Positions 24,906-34,387 of a DNA stretch of 35,163 nt are shown in pieces (positions within the stretch are counted from its first letter, which is position 1; every line of letters starts with the position of its first letter). Below the pieces are notes generated by a model that saw only the letters and a program-made list of their open reading frames with translations, was not told where the DNA came from and searched no databases. The position numbers were made by a program, and so were the translations under genes. The stretch is from Lautropia sp. (GTDB lineage: Bacteria; Pseudomonadota; Gammaproteobacteria; Burkholderiales; Burkholderiaceae_E), in NCBI GenBank assembly GCA_030532425.1, contig JAUNLD010000031.1, forward strand, positions 1 through 35,163, in the 5' to 3' direction.

Positions 24906-25766
24906 TTACCTCTTGCCAGGGGGCGTGTATCGGTCGGTTTCCGGGCGCTGCTCCAGCCCCCTGCGGGCCTCGATGGCACCGCCGTTGCCGGCCATGAAGG
25001 CCCGCTCGCGGTTGCGCTCAGCCACATGGCGCGGCTCTTCGGGGTGCCAGAGATGGAGCACGGTGGTACTGAAACGCCCGCTTTTCAAACGGCCGCCGGC
25101 ATTGAACCAGCGCAGCACCAGGTCGGTATCCTCAAACCCCCAACCGACGATTTCTTCCTCGAATCCATTCAGGCGGATGATGTCATCACGCCATAATGCA
25201 ACATTACAGGTTTTGAACAGGCGCCAGGGCTGTCCGCGCATCCGCCGCCAGCCCTGCCCCGGCAGCTTCATCAGCCCCCAGGGACGGTTCACCTCACCGC
25301 GCAGCCACGCCTTCAGCCAGGCCAGGCAACGCCAGCGCAGCGGGTCGACGCGCCCCGCCTCGATGTCGCGGGTGATGCCTTCGGCCAGCAACACGCGATT
25401 GCCGGCCGTGGCATAACCGGGCTCGGCCAGCCGCCGGTGCCCGGCCACAAAATCGGGACGCATCAGGCAATCGCCATCGACGAAGACCAGCAGCTCGCCG
25501 TGCGCATCCCGTATCGCACGATTGCGCGAGGCGCTGAGCCTGAAGCCCTCGTCGGGCTGCCAGCAGTGCACCAGCCGCTCCCCGAGCACCGCCTGCCAGC
25601 GCTCCATCACTTCGGTCGTTTCCAGGCCCGAGCCATCATCCGTCACCACCACCTGTTCGGGGGGATCGGTCTGCGCGGCCACGCTGGCCAGCACGCGGTC
25701 CAGCGCAGCCGGGCGCTCGTACGTGGAAATGATGAGTGATACGGTGGGCAGGCGTGCAGCAGACAT
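24906..25766 (-). CDS. GT2 family glycosyltransferase with GT7-like C-terminal region
   Basis: 286 residues from the ATG at 25766. The GT-A domain starts TVSLIISTYERP, with TDDGS near 43-46 and the metal motif DGD at 97-99. The segment GWGFEDTDLVLR at 208-219 matches the C-terminal GT7/chondroitin-polymerase-like motif in which acidic residues help bind the sugar nucleotide. The protein is soluble and probably peripheral to the inner membrane. It lies 8 bases after msbA and 2 bases before the ligase fusion, so the three are almost surely co-translated. A role in LPS core or O-antigen sugar addition is inferred from context; the sugar is unknown. Confidence 0.85.
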   Translation of the reverse strand: MSAARLPTVSLIISTYERPAALDRVLASVAAQTDPPEQVVVTDDGSGLETTEVMERWQAVLGERLVHCWQPDEGFRLSASRNRAIRDAHGELLVFVDGDCLMRPDFVAGHRRLAEPGYATAGNRVLLAEGITRDIEAGRVDPLRWRCLAWLKAWLRGEVNRPWGLMKLPGQGWRRMRGQPWRLFKTCNVALWRDDIIRLNGFEEEIVGWGFEDTDLVLRWFNAGGRLKSGRFSTTVLHLWHPEEPRHVAERNRERAFMAGNGGAIEARRGLEQRPETDRYTPPGKR

Positions 25767-25774
25767 CGACAACC

Positions 25775-27682
25775 TCACTCGCTCAGGGTGCCGCCCGCGT
25801 GCAGGCGTGCATAGACGCCGCCGGCCGCCAGCAGCTGATCGTGGGTACCCGATTCGACGATGCGGCCATTGTCGAGCACCAGGATGCGGTCGGCCTTCTC
25901 GATGGTGGAAAGACGGTGGGCGATGATGAGGGTGGTCTGGCCATGCAGCAGCTTGTCGAGGGCCGCCTGCACATAACGCTCGGATTCGTTGTCGAGCGCC
26001 GACGTGGCCTCGTCCAGCACCAGGATCGGCGCGTTCTTCAGCAGTGCACGGGCAATCGACAGGCGCTGCCGCTGTCCGCCCGACAGGCGGATGCCGTTGT
26101 CACCGATCATCGTGTCCAGCCCTTCGGGCAACGAGGCGACGAAATCGGTCAGATAGGCTGCCTCCAGCGCGGCCCGCACCTCGGCCTCGGTGGCACCGCG
26201 GCGCCCTCCATAGGCAACATTGTTGGCGATGGTGTCGTTGAACAGCATCACCTGCTGGCTGACCCAGGCGATCTGCTGGCGCAGGCTTTCGAGCGTCAGC
26301 GATTCGATCGGGATGTCGTCGAGCAGGATGCGCCCCTCGGTGACGGAATAAAAGCGTGGCAGCAGATTGGCCAGCGTGGTCTTGCCGCCACCCGAGCCGC
26401 CCACCAGCGCCACCGTCTCCCCGGGCCTGATGTCGAGATCGATGTTCCTGAGCGCCAGGCCCGTGGCCCCCTCGTAGCCAAAGCTGACGTTCTCGAAGCG
26501 CAGCGCCCCGCGCGCGCGTCCGATGCGGCGGGTGCCCTTGTCCTTTTCCGTCGGTTCGTCGATGAAACGGAAGACCGCATCGGCTGCGGCAAAGGCCCGC
26601 TGAAGCTGGCCATTGACATCCGCCAGGTGCTTGAGTGGCGCCAGGATCATCAGCATCGCCGTCAGGAACGACACGAAGCCCCCCACCGTGGTGTGATCCT
26701 GCTGCGACTGATAGAGCGCGATGGCGATGACCACCGCCACGGCCACCGCCGCCATGATCTGCGTGATCGGCACAATCAGCGCCGAGGCCACCGTCATCCG
26801 CCGGGCAAAGGCCCGCAGCTGGCCGCTGGCCGAGGCAAAGCGCTTGCGCTCGTGATCCTGCCCGCCATAGACCTTGATGACCGGATTGCCGTGGATGGCC
26901 TCGCCAACCACACCGGTCAGCTCGCCGGTGTAGCGCAGCTGCTCGCCCGAGAGCCGGCGCATCCGCCGCGAGAATGCCCCGACCGCCAGCGCCACCATCG
27001 GGATCAGCACGAAGGCGATCATCGTCAGCTGCCAGTTCAGGTACATCAGCCAGCCCAGCAGCCCCAGGATCACCACCGAATCACGCACCATGATGACCAG
27101 CACCCCGGCCAGCGACTGGGTGACGTTCTGCACGTCGTTGACCAGCCGGGCGATGACGGTGCCGGAGGAATGGGCGGCAAAGTAGCCCACCGGCATCTGC
27201 ACCAGCCGGTTGAACATCTGCTGGCGCAGGTCGTAGAGCACACCGTTCGAGACCTCGTTCATCGCATAGTTCATCGTGAAGGTGAACACGCCACGCAGCA
27301 CGAACAGGCCGATGATGAGCAGCGGTGCCACCCACATCAGCTGCGAATCGCCATGGCCGCCGAAGCCGTCGTCGATCAGGTACTTCATGATGAAGGGCAG
27401 GACCGGCTCGGTGAGCGCGGTCAGCACCATGCCCAGCACGCCCAGCGCAAACGCGCGCCAGTGCGGCCTGACATAGCCCAGCAGGCGCCGCAGCAGCACG
27501 CGGTCGTTGGTGGGGGCAGGCGGCTCGTCGGCCGTGGCCGCCCCGTTGCCTTCGGGAGCCGCAGACGGCGATGCCCCGTGGGCCGCGGCCTCGGGGGAGG
27601 CGACAGCCTTCGCACCCTCGTCGGGCATCGGGCGCCCGGTCTCCTCTGTCATCCGCTCAGTCACAGCTCCGTATCCGTTCAT
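25775..27682 (-). CDS. msbA: Lipid A export ABC transporter (MsbA)
   Basis: Half-transporter flipping lipid A-core across the inner membrane. In its 635 residues a TM domain of six helices (about 65-365) precedes an ATPase with Walker A GGSGGGKTT (428-436), signature LSGGQRQRLS near 532, Walker B ILVLDEATSALD (Asp557, Glu558) and the H-loop IAHRLSTI. The first ~58 residues are an Ala/Pro/Glu-rich cytoplasmic extension, longer than in E. coli MsbA (582 residues). The ATG at 27682 overlaps the dnaE stop by 4 bases (ATGA). The assignment as MsbA rather than another multidrug half-transporter rests on sequence pattern and on the two LPS glycosyltransferase genes that follow. Confidence 0.92.
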   Translation of the reverse strand: MNGYGAVTERMTEETGRPMPDEGAKAVASPEAAAHGASPSAAPEGNGAATADEPPAPTNDRVLLRRLLGYVRPHWRAFALGVLGMVLTALTEPVLPFIMKYLIDDGFGGHGDSQLMWVAPLLIIGLFVLRGVFTFTMNYAMNEVSNGVLYDLRQQMFNRLVQMPVGYFAAHSSGTVIARLVNDVQNVTQSLAGVLVIMVRDSVVILGLLGWLMYLNWQLTMIAFVLIPMVALAVGAFSRRMRRLSGEQLRYTGELTGVVGEAIHGNPVIKVYGGQDHERKRFASASGQLRAFARRMTVASALIVPITQIMAAVAVAVVIAIALYQSQQDHTTVGGFVSFLTAMLMILAPLKHLADVNGQLQRAFAAADAVFRFIDEPTEKDKGTRRIGRARGALRFENVSFGYEGATGLALRNIDLDIRPGETVALVGGSGGGKTTLANLLPRFYSVTEGRILLDDIPIESLTLESLRQQIAWVSQQVMLFNDTIANNVAYGGRRGATEAEVRAALEAAYLTDFVASLPEGLDTMIGDNGIRLSGGQRQRLSIARALLKNAPILVLDEATSALDNESERYVQAALDKLLHGQTTLIIAHRLSTIEKADRILVLDNGRIVESGTHDQLLAAGGVYARLHAGGTLSE

Positions 27683-30600
27683 CGATAGCGCATCTCCACA
27701 CGCGCTTCGGTCAGCCAGCCGCGCAGGCTGGCCAACAGGGCATCATCCGGCTTGACCGCCCATTCGTGGCCCAACCGCAACACCGCGGCTGCATTATCGC
27801 CGTAATAATGAATTTCCACAGGACATCCCCCGCCCTGGCTGCCATCCACCCGGAACGGCTGCAGCAGCGTCTTCAGGCGCTCGGCCGTGTCGGGTCCGGC
27901 CCCCAGCGTCAGTTGCAGTGCGCGCGCATGCTCGCCGCGCGCATCGCCCAGATCCAGGATGCGCTCGACCGACAGCCGGTGGCCGCCGCTGTAATCATCC
28001 TTCGAGAGCTTGCCATGCACCACCACCAGCTGGTCTTCCCTGAGCAGGTGACGGTACTGGTCCCAGGCCTCGGAGAAAATGGCGATCTCCTCGCTGCCGC
28101 TGCCATCATCCAGCACCACCCTCACCATCTTGCCTCGTCGGGTCATGGCGGTGGACATCCCCACGACGATGCCCGCCACCGTCACCGGTGTCGAACCAAA
28201 ATGCTTGCCGACCATCTTTTCCAGGTCGCCGATGCGGGTCTTGACGAAGCGCCGTACCTCGTCGCGGCAGGCATCGAAGAGATGCCCCGACAGGAAGTAG
28301 CCCAGCGCCGATTTTTCTTCGAGCAGGCGCTGACGCTCGTCCCACGGCGTGGAGGGCAGCCACTCGCGCTGCGGCTTGCCGTCGTCACCCGCCAGGAAAT
28401 CATCGCCAAACAGCCCGCCCTGCCCGGCTTCCTGCTCTCGGGCCCGCTGTTCGGCTGCCTCCATCGCCTGCGGCACATTGGCCAGCAGGCGGGCACGGTC
28501 ACGATCGAGCCTGTCGAAAGCCCCGGCCCGCACCAGCGCCTCGATCGAGCGACGGTTGATGAGCCGGCGGTCGATGCGCTCGCAGAAATCGAACAGGTCG
28601 ACAAAAGGCCCATCCTGCTCACGCGCGGCAATCAGGTTCTCGATGGCCGACTGCCCCAGCCCCTTGATGCCACCCAGCCCGTAGCGGATGGCGCGCGGCC
28701 CGGCCGGTTCGAAGCGGTAGTTGGATTCGTTGATGTCCGGCAGCTGCACCTCGACCCTGTTGGCCTGCGCATCACGCACGAAGATCTGCACCTTGTCGGT
28801 GTCGTCCATGTCGGAAGACAGCGTGGCCGCCATGAACTCGGCTGGATAATGCGCCTTGAGCCAGGCGGTGTGATACGTGACCACCGCATAGGCGGCCGTG
28901 TGCGACTTGTTGAAGCCGTACTCGGCAAACTTCTCCATCAGGTCGAAGAGCTGGCTGGCCAGATCCAGATCCTGCCCGAGCTTCGTCGCGCCCTCCATGA
29001 AGATCTGGCGCTGCTTGGCCATCTCCTCGGGCTTTTTCTTGCCCATGGCACGGCGCAGCAGGTCGGCACCGCCCAGTGTGTAGCCGGCGATGATCTGCGA
29101 GATCTGCATCACCTGTTCCTGATAGACGATGACGCCGTAGGTCGGCTCCAGACAGTCTTTCAGGTCAGGATGGAAATAGTCGATTTCCTGCTCGCCGCGT
29201 TTGCGCAGGATGAAGTCGTCGACCATCCCCGAGCCGAGCGGGCCGGGACGATAGAGCGCCAGCACGGCGATGATGTCCTCGAAACGGTCGGGCTGCAACT
29301 TGCGCAGCAGCTTCTTCATGCCGTCCGATTCCACCTGGAAGATGGCCACCGTGTTGCCGTCGCGCAGGATCTGATACGCGGCCTGGTCGTCGAAGCCCAG
29401 CTCCTCCAGCACCAGCTCGGCCTCGCCCGCCTGCCTGCGGCGGGCGTTCACGTAATCGACCGCCAGATCCAGAATGGTCAGGTTGCGCAGGCCCAGAAAG
29501 TCGAACTTCACCAGCCCCACGGCCTCGACATCGTCCTTGTCGTACTGGCTGACCACCGACTCGGTGCCCGGCGCCTTGTAAAGCGGACAGAAATCCGTCA
29601 GCCTCCCCGGCGCGATCAGCACGCCCCCGGCGTGCATGCCGATGTTGCGGGTGAGATCCTCAAGCGGACGGGCCAGCGCAAACAGCTCGGCCACTTCCTC
29701 CTCGTTTTCCAGGCGCTCGGCCAGGATCGGCTCGGCCTTGAGCGCCTTGTCGAGCGACAGCGGCTTGGCCTGCTCGATCGGGATCAGCTTGGAGATCTGG
29801 TCGCAGAAGTTGTAGGGCATGTCCAGCACCCGGCCGGCATCACGGATCACGGCCTTGCTGGCCATCGTACCGAAGGTGGCAATCTGCGAAACCGCGTCGT
29901 AGCCGTACTTGCGCCGCACGTATTCGATGACCTGGCCGCGCTTGTCCTGACAGAAGTCGATGTCGAAGTCGGGCATCGACACCCGCTCGGGGTTCAGGAA
30001 GCGCTCGAACAGCAGCGCATAGGGCAAGGGATCGAGATCGGTGATGCCCAGCGCAAAGGCCACCAGCGAGCCGGCCCCCGAGCCTCGCCCCGGCCCCACC
30101 GGCACGCCATTCTGCTTGGCCCACTGGATGAAGTCGGCCACGATCAGGAAGTAGCCCGGAAAGCCCATGTTGATGATCGTGTCGCACTCGCGCTGCAGGC
30201 GGGCGTCGTACTCGGGCTTGCGCTCGGCCCGCACGGCTTCGTCGGGGTATTGCAGCGCCAGGCGCTTTTCCAGCCCCTCGGCCGCCAGCTGGCGCAGATA
30301 ATCCTCGATCGGCATCCCGCCTGGCGTGGGGTAGATGGGCAGCTGCGACTTACCCAGCGTCAGCGTGACCGCGCAGCGCCGGGCAATCTCGACACTGTTG
30401 GCCAGCGCCACCGGCAGGTCGGCAAACAGCGCCATCATCTCGGCGCGCGTCTTGAAATACTGCCCCTGCGTGAAACGCCGCACCCGCTTGGGATCGGCCA
30501 GCACCTCGCCCTCGGCAATGCACACACGCGCCTCGTGCGCACGGAACTCGTCGGCCTTCAGAAACTGCGTGGGGTGCGTGGCCACCAGGGGCAGGCCCAG

Positions 30601-31293
30601 CTCCACCGCCAGCCGGGCCGTGGCCCGCGTGCAGGCTTCGGCCTCGGGACTGCCATCGCGCTGCACCTCCAGATAGAAGGCGTCGGGAAAGGCGGCAGCC
30701 AGCCGCTGCGCCGCGTCGACGGCCCGGCCATGATTGCCCGCCAGCAGATGCTGGCCGACCTCGCCGCCCACCGCCCCCGCCAGCGCGATCAGGCCGTCGG
30801 TCTGCCCGGCCGCCAGCCACTCGGGCAGCAGCTCGGCCCGTCCCTTGTACTCGTTGTCCAGCCACCCGCGCGAGAGCAGCTCGCACAGCCGCCGGTAACC
30901 GGCATTGCTGGCCGCCAGCAGCAGCAGGCGATGGGGCCGGTCACGGTTCTCGGGGTTGCTGACCCAGACATCCGCCCCACAGATCGGCTGCAGGCCCTTG
31001 CCGGCGGCCTTCTTGTAGAACTTGACCCAGCCAAAGAGGTTGGAGGCATCGGTCAGCGCCAGCGCCGTCTGGCCATCGTCCACGGCAGCAGCCACCGCCT
31101 CGTCGATGCGCACGATCGAATCGAGCACCGAATATTCGGAGCGCAGGCGCAGGTGGACGAAGCCGGGCCCCGGGCCGGCAGCCGGAGCGGTGGCCGGTTT
31201 GGAGGCGATGCCGGCGGGTAACGACGCCGCCTGGGAGGCGGGGGCCACCGGTGTGGCCACCGGATCGGCAAGAGGGGGTGCGGACGAAGTCAT
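27679..31293 (-). CDS. dnaE: DNA polymerase III subunit alpha
   Basis: Replicative polymerase catalytic subunit of 1204 residues (E. coli 1160). After an Ala/Pro-rich extension of about 44 residues comes the PHP domain (FVHLRLRSEYSVLD). The polymerase core follows, with MPDFDIDFCQDKR containing the catalytic Asp444 and Asp446. Finger and beta-binding regions, an OB-fold (VTVAGIVVGMSTAMTRRGKM) and the C-terminal tau-binding part complete it. The first His-x-His of the PHP domain reads His47...Arg51, so one metal ligand is lost, consistent with a catalytically dead PHP. The ATG at 31293 gives this N-terminus. The frame stays open to 32256 only as antisense of trhO. No Shine-Dalgarno is present. 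The stop overlaps msbA by ATGA. Confidence 0.95.
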   Translation of the reverse strand: MTSSAPPLADPVATPVAPASQAASLPAGIASKPATAPAAGPGPGFVHLRLRSEYSVLDSIVRIDEAVAAAVDDGQTALALTDASNLFGWVKFYKKAAGKGLQPICGADVWVSNPENRDRPHRLLLLAASNAGYRRLCELLSRGWLDNEYKGRAELLPEWLAAGQTDGLIALAGAVGGEVGQHLLAGNHGRAVDAAQRLAAAFPDAFYLEVQRDGSPEAEACTRATARLAVELGLPLVATHPTQFLKADEFRAHEARVCIAEGEVLADPKRVRRFTQGQYFKTRAEMMALFADLPVALANSVEIARRCAVTLTLGKSQLPIYPTPGGMPIEDYLRQLAAEGLEKRLALQYPDEAVRAERKPEYDARLQRECDTIINMGFPGYFLIVADFIQWAKQNGVPVGPGRGSGAGSLVAFALGITDLDPLPYALLFERFLNPERVSMPDFDIDFCQDKRGQVIEYVRRKYGYDAVSQIATFGTMASKAVIRDAGRVLDMPYNFCDQISKLIPIEQAKPLSLDKALKAEPILAERLENEEEVAELFALARPLEDLTRNIGMHAGGVLIAPGRLTDFCPLYKAPGTESVVSQYDKDDVEAVGLVKFDFLGLRNLTILDLAVDYVNARRRQAGEAELVLEELGFDDQAAYQILRDGNTVAIFQVESDGMKKLLRKLQPDRFEDIIAVLALYRPGPLGSGMVDDFILRKRGEQEIDYFHPDLKDCLEPTYGVIVYQEQVMQISQIIAGYTLGGADLLRRAMGKKKPEEMAKQRQIFMEGATKLGQDLDLASQLFDLMEKFAEYGFNKSHTAAYAVVTYHTAWLKAHYPAEFMAATLSSDMDDTDKVQIFVRDAQANRVEVQLPDINESNYRFEPAGPRAIRYGLGGIKGLGQSAIENLIAAREQDGPFVDLFDFCERIDRRLINRRSIEALVRAGAFDRLDRDRARLLANVPQAMEAAEQRAREQEAGQGGLFGDDFLAGDDGKPQREWLPSTPWDERQRLLEEKSALGYFLSGHLFDACRDEVRRFVKTRIGDLEKMVGKHFGSTPVTVAGIVVGMSTAMTRRGKMVRVVLDDGSGSEEIAIFSEAWDQYRHLLREDQLVVVHGKLSKDDYSGGHRLSVERILDLGDARGEHARALQLTLGAGPDTAERLKTLLQPFRVDGSQGGGCPVEIHYYGDNAAAVLRLGHEWAVKPDDALLASLRGWLTEARVEMRYR

Positions 31294-31353
31294 GTTGCCG
31301 ATTGTACGGCCGGGGGGCCTCCCCCGTACGCAAGCGGCTCCGGAGGTTCTAGA
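31294..31353. promoter_or_regulatory. Divergent promoter region of dnaE and trhO
   Basis: Only 60 bases separate the two start codons. On the minus strand, TACAAT (31306-31301, 5/6) would place the dnaE start site at about 31294, next to the ATG at 31293, with no acceptable -35. On the plus strand, GGAGG (31342-31346) lies seven bases before the trhO ATG, and TAGAAT (31350-31355) overlaps that ATG. If TAGAAT were the trhO -10, the true start would be the ATG at 31366. Confidence 0.4.
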
Positions 31354-32175
31354 ATGGCCCCCATCATGCCAAGCACCCACCTGAACCTTGCTGCCTACCA
31401 TTTCGCCGACCTGAGCGAGCTGCCCGAACTTCGCCGCCACCTGCTGGCCGAAGGCCGGAAGGCCGACATGCGCGGCACCATCCTGCTCACGCCCGAAGGC
31501 ATCAACATCATGCTGAGCGGTCCGCTGGCGTCGGCGCGTGCCTACCGCGACGTGCTGCGCGCCATCCCCGGGCTGGGCCACATGCACATCAAGGAGAGCC
31601 TGTCGGACGCCCAGAGCTTCAACCGCTTCCTGGTCAAGATCAAGAAAGAAACCATCACCTTCCGCCAGCCGCAGATCCGCCCGGCCGACGGGCGCGCTCC
31701 CACCGTCTCGCCCGAAACCCTGGCTCGCTGGCTCGATGCCGGCCATGACGACGACGGCCGCGAGATCGCCATCGTCGACACCCGCAACGACTTCGAGGTG
31801 CAGGTCGGGCATTTCCGCAACGCCATCAACCCCCACATCCGCAAGTTCACCGAGCTGCCACAGGCACTGGAAGCCCACCGCCCCGCCCTGGAAGGCAAGC
31901 GTGTCGTCACCTACTGCACCGGCGGCATCCGTTGCGAGAAGGCAGCCCTGTGGATGGCCGACAACGGCTACCGGCACGTGGTGCAGCTCGATGGCGGTGT
32001 CCTCGATTACTTCGAGCACACCGGTGGACGGCACTGGGACGGCGAACTCTTCGTCTTCGACCGGCGCGTCTCGCTCACCCCCCGCCTGCAACCGGGCAGC
32101 TGGCAACAGGATTTCGACACCCGCACCGTCTTTCAGGCCGGAGAGCCGGCAGCAGCAGACACACCGGCGGCCTGA
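31354..32175 (+). CDS. trhO: tRNA uridine(34) hydroxylase TrhO (rhodanese-like, YceA family)
   Basis: Oxygen-dependent hydroxylation of U34 in tRNAs, the first step to cmo5U/mo5U, in the cytoplasm. Its 273 residues have the N-terminal ferredoxin-like part (GTILLTPEGINIMLSG, then HIKESLSD). The rhodanese domain follows, with VDTRNDFEVQVGHF and the active-site loop YCTGGIRCEKA, where Cys188 is the likely catalytic residue and Cys194 is conserved nearby. The ATG at 31354 has a GGAGG seven bases upstream; the ATG at 31366 is the alternative. The C-terminus lacks the long Cys-rich extension seen in some members. It is divergent from dnaE. Confidence 0.93.
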   Translation: MAPIMPSTHLNLAAYHFADLSELPELRRHLLAEGRKADMRGTILLTPEGINIMLSGPLASARAYRDVLRAIPGLGHMHIKESLSDAQSFNRFLVKIKKETITFRQPQIRPADGRAPTVSPETLARWLDAGHDDDGREIAIVDTRNDFEVQVGHFRNAINPHIRKFTELPQALEAHRPALEGKRVVTYCTGGIRCEKAALWMADNGYRHVVQLDGGVLDYFEHTGGRHWDGELFVFDRRVSLTPRLQPGSWQQDFDTRTVFQAGEPAAADTPAA

Positions 32176-32258
32176 GCGGCGCCCCCTCTGGACAAACCGG
32201 GCCACCGGCCCCATCTTTGCCGGGTTGCCCTGCGCGCCCTCCCTGACCCGTCCCACTC

Positions 32259-32753
32259 ATGGCCACCACCCTCACCGTCACCCTCTGGCTGCTGTCCACC
32301 ACCCTGATCGTCGTCGGCATCATCGGCACCGTGCTGCCCGCCCTGCCGGGCGTGCTGTTCGTCTTCGCCGGCATCCTGCTCGGTGCCTGGATCGACGACT
32401 TCAGCATCGTCAGCGTCGGCAGCGTGGTGGCCACCGGCATCATCGCCGTCCTGGCCTGGGCACTGGATTACGTGGCCGGCATCATGGGCGCCAAGAAAGT
32501 CGGTGCCAGCCGTCAGGCCATCATCGGCTCGCTGATCGGCACCGTCGCCGGTGTCTTCTCCGGCCTCTGGGGACTGCTGTTCATGCCGCTGCTGGGCGCC
32601 GCCATCGGCCAGTACCTCTACGATCGCGACCTGATCCGTGCCGGCAACGTCGGCATCGCCACCTGGCTGGGCATGGTCGCCGGCATGCTGGCCAAGATCG
32701 CCCTGTCCTTCCTGATGATCGGCATCTTCGTGGTGGCCCTGCTCACCCCCTGA
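32259..32753 (+). CDS. DUF456 family membrane protein
   Basis: 164 residues, almost entirely hydrophobic. TM segments lie at about 5-40, 50-75, 88-120 and 130-162. The family features GTVLPALPGVLFVFAGILLGAW and AKKVGASRQAIIGSLIGTVAG are present. The function of DUF456 proteins is unknown. The gene follows trhO by 83 bases on the same strand and may be co-transcribed. The leader is pyrimidine-rich without a Shine-Dalgarno. Confidence 0.85.
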   Translation: MATTLTVTLWLLSTTLIVVGIIGTVLPALPGVLFVFAGILLGAWIDDFSIVSVGSVVATGIIAVLAWALDYVAGIMGAKKVGASRQAIIGSLIGTVAGVFSGLWGLLFMPLLGAAIGQYLYDRDLIRAGNVGIATWLGMVAGMLAKIALSFLMIGIFVVALLTP

Positions 32754-33157
32754 GCCTGCCAGGCTCCTGCCCTTCCTGGATCCGGAGCTTCCCGCTGCGG
32801 CCGTCCGGTCGCCCCCCGGCCGGAACAGGCCGGCGGGCCATGCCACAGCATGACGCGGGTTTTCCCGCCTGCCCTCCTGCGCCGCTTCTGCGATCATAGG
32901 GACGGCAGCAATCGCATCCGCCCACCCGGGCAACACCGACAACGGCCACCCGGCCGAGGTCCCGCCGCCTGCTGCCCCGATGACGGCTCACGCTCCGGCG
33001 GCCGGGCCGTCATCCAGAAGCTGTCCTGCCCACGCCGTCCTGCCCTGCAGGGCCGGGCGTCGGCCTCTCTCGCGTCCTTTCTTCCCGCCGGACCAGCCCA
33101 CCGCGCAGCACAGACCCCCTGCAGACGCGGCTGTCCGGAGGCCTTACCGAACAGAGC
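32754..33157. other. Intergenic region before the LysR-type gene
   Basis: About 400 bases, GC-rich throughout. The LysR frame is open back to 32850, but that sequence is Arg/Pro-rich without protein features. I see no convincing promoter pair, hairpin with T-tract or repeat. A CGATCATAGG stretch (32890-32899) is the only AT-leaning patch. Confidence 0.5.
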
Positions 33158-33167
33158 AGGAGATCCG

Positions 33168-34109
33168 ATGGACTACTTTCTGTGCATGGATGCCTTCGTC
33201 CGGGTTGCCGAAGTCGGCAATTTCTCCGAAGTCGCCCGTCAGCTCAACGTCTCGAAATCCGTTGTCACCTCGAGAATCCAGCAACTCGAGGAATTCGTCG
33301 GCGTGCCGCTCTTTCACCGCACCACCCGCAACGTCAGCCTCTCCGAATCGGGCATGGCCTATTTCGATGAATGCTCACAGCTGCTGGCCAAGGCCAACCA
33401 GATCGTCGACCAGATGCGCAACTGTCGACACTCGCCCAGCGGCCTGTTGCGGGTGCATGCCATCCCGGGCTTCGTGCTGAATCATTTCTCGGCCTTCCTG
33501 GGGCGATTCACCGAACGCTATCCGGCCATCAACCTGGACCTGGTCGTCAATGATCTCGTCATCGACCCGGTGCGCGAAGGCTTCGACTGTGCCCTGCAGC
33601 TTTTTTCACCGATTTCCGAAGAACTGGTCCAGCGCAAGCTCTTTCCGATCCATCGCCTCTTCTGTGCCTCGCCCACCTACATCCGCCGGCACCCGGCGAT
33701 CACCCGGCCCGAAGACCTCACCCACCACAACCTTGGCCTCTACTCCCGCTACCCCACCCGGGACAAATGGCTCTTCAGCAACGAGCACGAAACCATCGAA
33801 CTGGCGCTCACCCCCAAGATCAAGACCAATTCCGTCCATTTCCTGCGCGACATCGCGCGTGACGGCCAGGCCATCGTCTGCCTGCCCACCATCGTTGCCG
33901 CACAGGACATCATTCGCGGCGACCTGGTGCCCCTGGTGGCCAACTATCAATTGCCCAAATACTGGATGTCGGCCGTCTACCCGCACACCCAGCGCAACGC
34001 CGTCAAGCTCAAGCTCTTTCTCGACCAGCTTTTCCAGGAATTCCACTCACCGCCCTGGGACGAAGCCCTGGCCCGACACGGCGCACACGCGATCGCGATG
34101 AACCCCTGA
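33168..34109 (+). CDS. LysR family transcriptional regulator
   Basis: 313 residues with the LTTR layout. A winged helix-turn-helix at about 1-60 includes FVRVAEVGNFSEVARQLNVSKSVVTSRIQQLEEFVGVPLFHR in pattern. A linker helix (about 60-90) and a periplasmic-binding-like effector domain (LRVHAIPGF onward) follow. The ATG at 33168 has AGGAGA about five bases upstream, and the longer open frame is rejected. The subgroup resembles the CrgA/AaeR-like LTTRs, but the effector is unknown. It is followed 278 bases later, in the same direction, by a TRAP-binding protein that could be a target. Confidence 0.9.
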   Translation: MDYFLCMDAFVRVAEVGNFSEVARQLNVSKSVVTSRIQQLEEFVGVPLFHRTTRNVSLSESGMAYFDECSQLLAKANQIVDQMRNCRHSPSGLLRVHAIPGFVLNHFSAFLGRFTERYPAINLDLVVNDLVIDPVREGFDCALQLFSPISEELVQRKLFPIHRLFCASPTYIRRHPAITRPEDLTHHNLGLYSRYPTRDKWLFSNEHETIELALTPKIKTNSVHFLRDIARDGQAIVCLPTIVAAQDIIRGDLVPLVANYQLPKYWMSAVYPHTQRNAVKLKLFLDQLFQEFHSPPWDEALARHGAHAIAMNP

Positions 34110-34387
34110 GCGCTTCGCGCCGCCCTGCCCGTGGCACGGCACATCCGCGTACATCTTGCCCCCAAGACACCCGGAACCCGTATCGCTGGCGCCGCAGGCA
34201 TCTGCCCATGTTCTGAATGCACGAACAGACTGGACGCGCAGATCCCTCTTCTCGACACGGACGCCGCTGCTTAGCATGAAGCAGGTGCACCTGCCGCCGA
34301 TGGCAGGAGCCCACAGCAGGCGGCAGTGCTTTCCGCACCTGCCCCATGCCGGCCGCCAACGATGCGGCCCACCGAGAGGAGACCTTC

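Noticed and set aside
21808-25416. 1202-codon plus-strand frame over the glycosyltransferase genes
   Set aside because: Antisense to three recognisable genes. Composition is Arg/His/Gln/Pro-rich with no motifs.
25736-27688. 650-codon plus-strand frame over msbA
   Set aside because: Antisense to msbA, whose ABC motifs are all in place.
27571-31221. 1216-codon plus-strand frame over dnaE
   Set aside because: Antisense shadow of dnaE without recognisable protein features.
31294-32256. N-terminal extension of dnaE to 1525 residues
   Set aside because: The added part is antisense to trhO, a clear family member. The dnaE family start follows the ATG at 31293.
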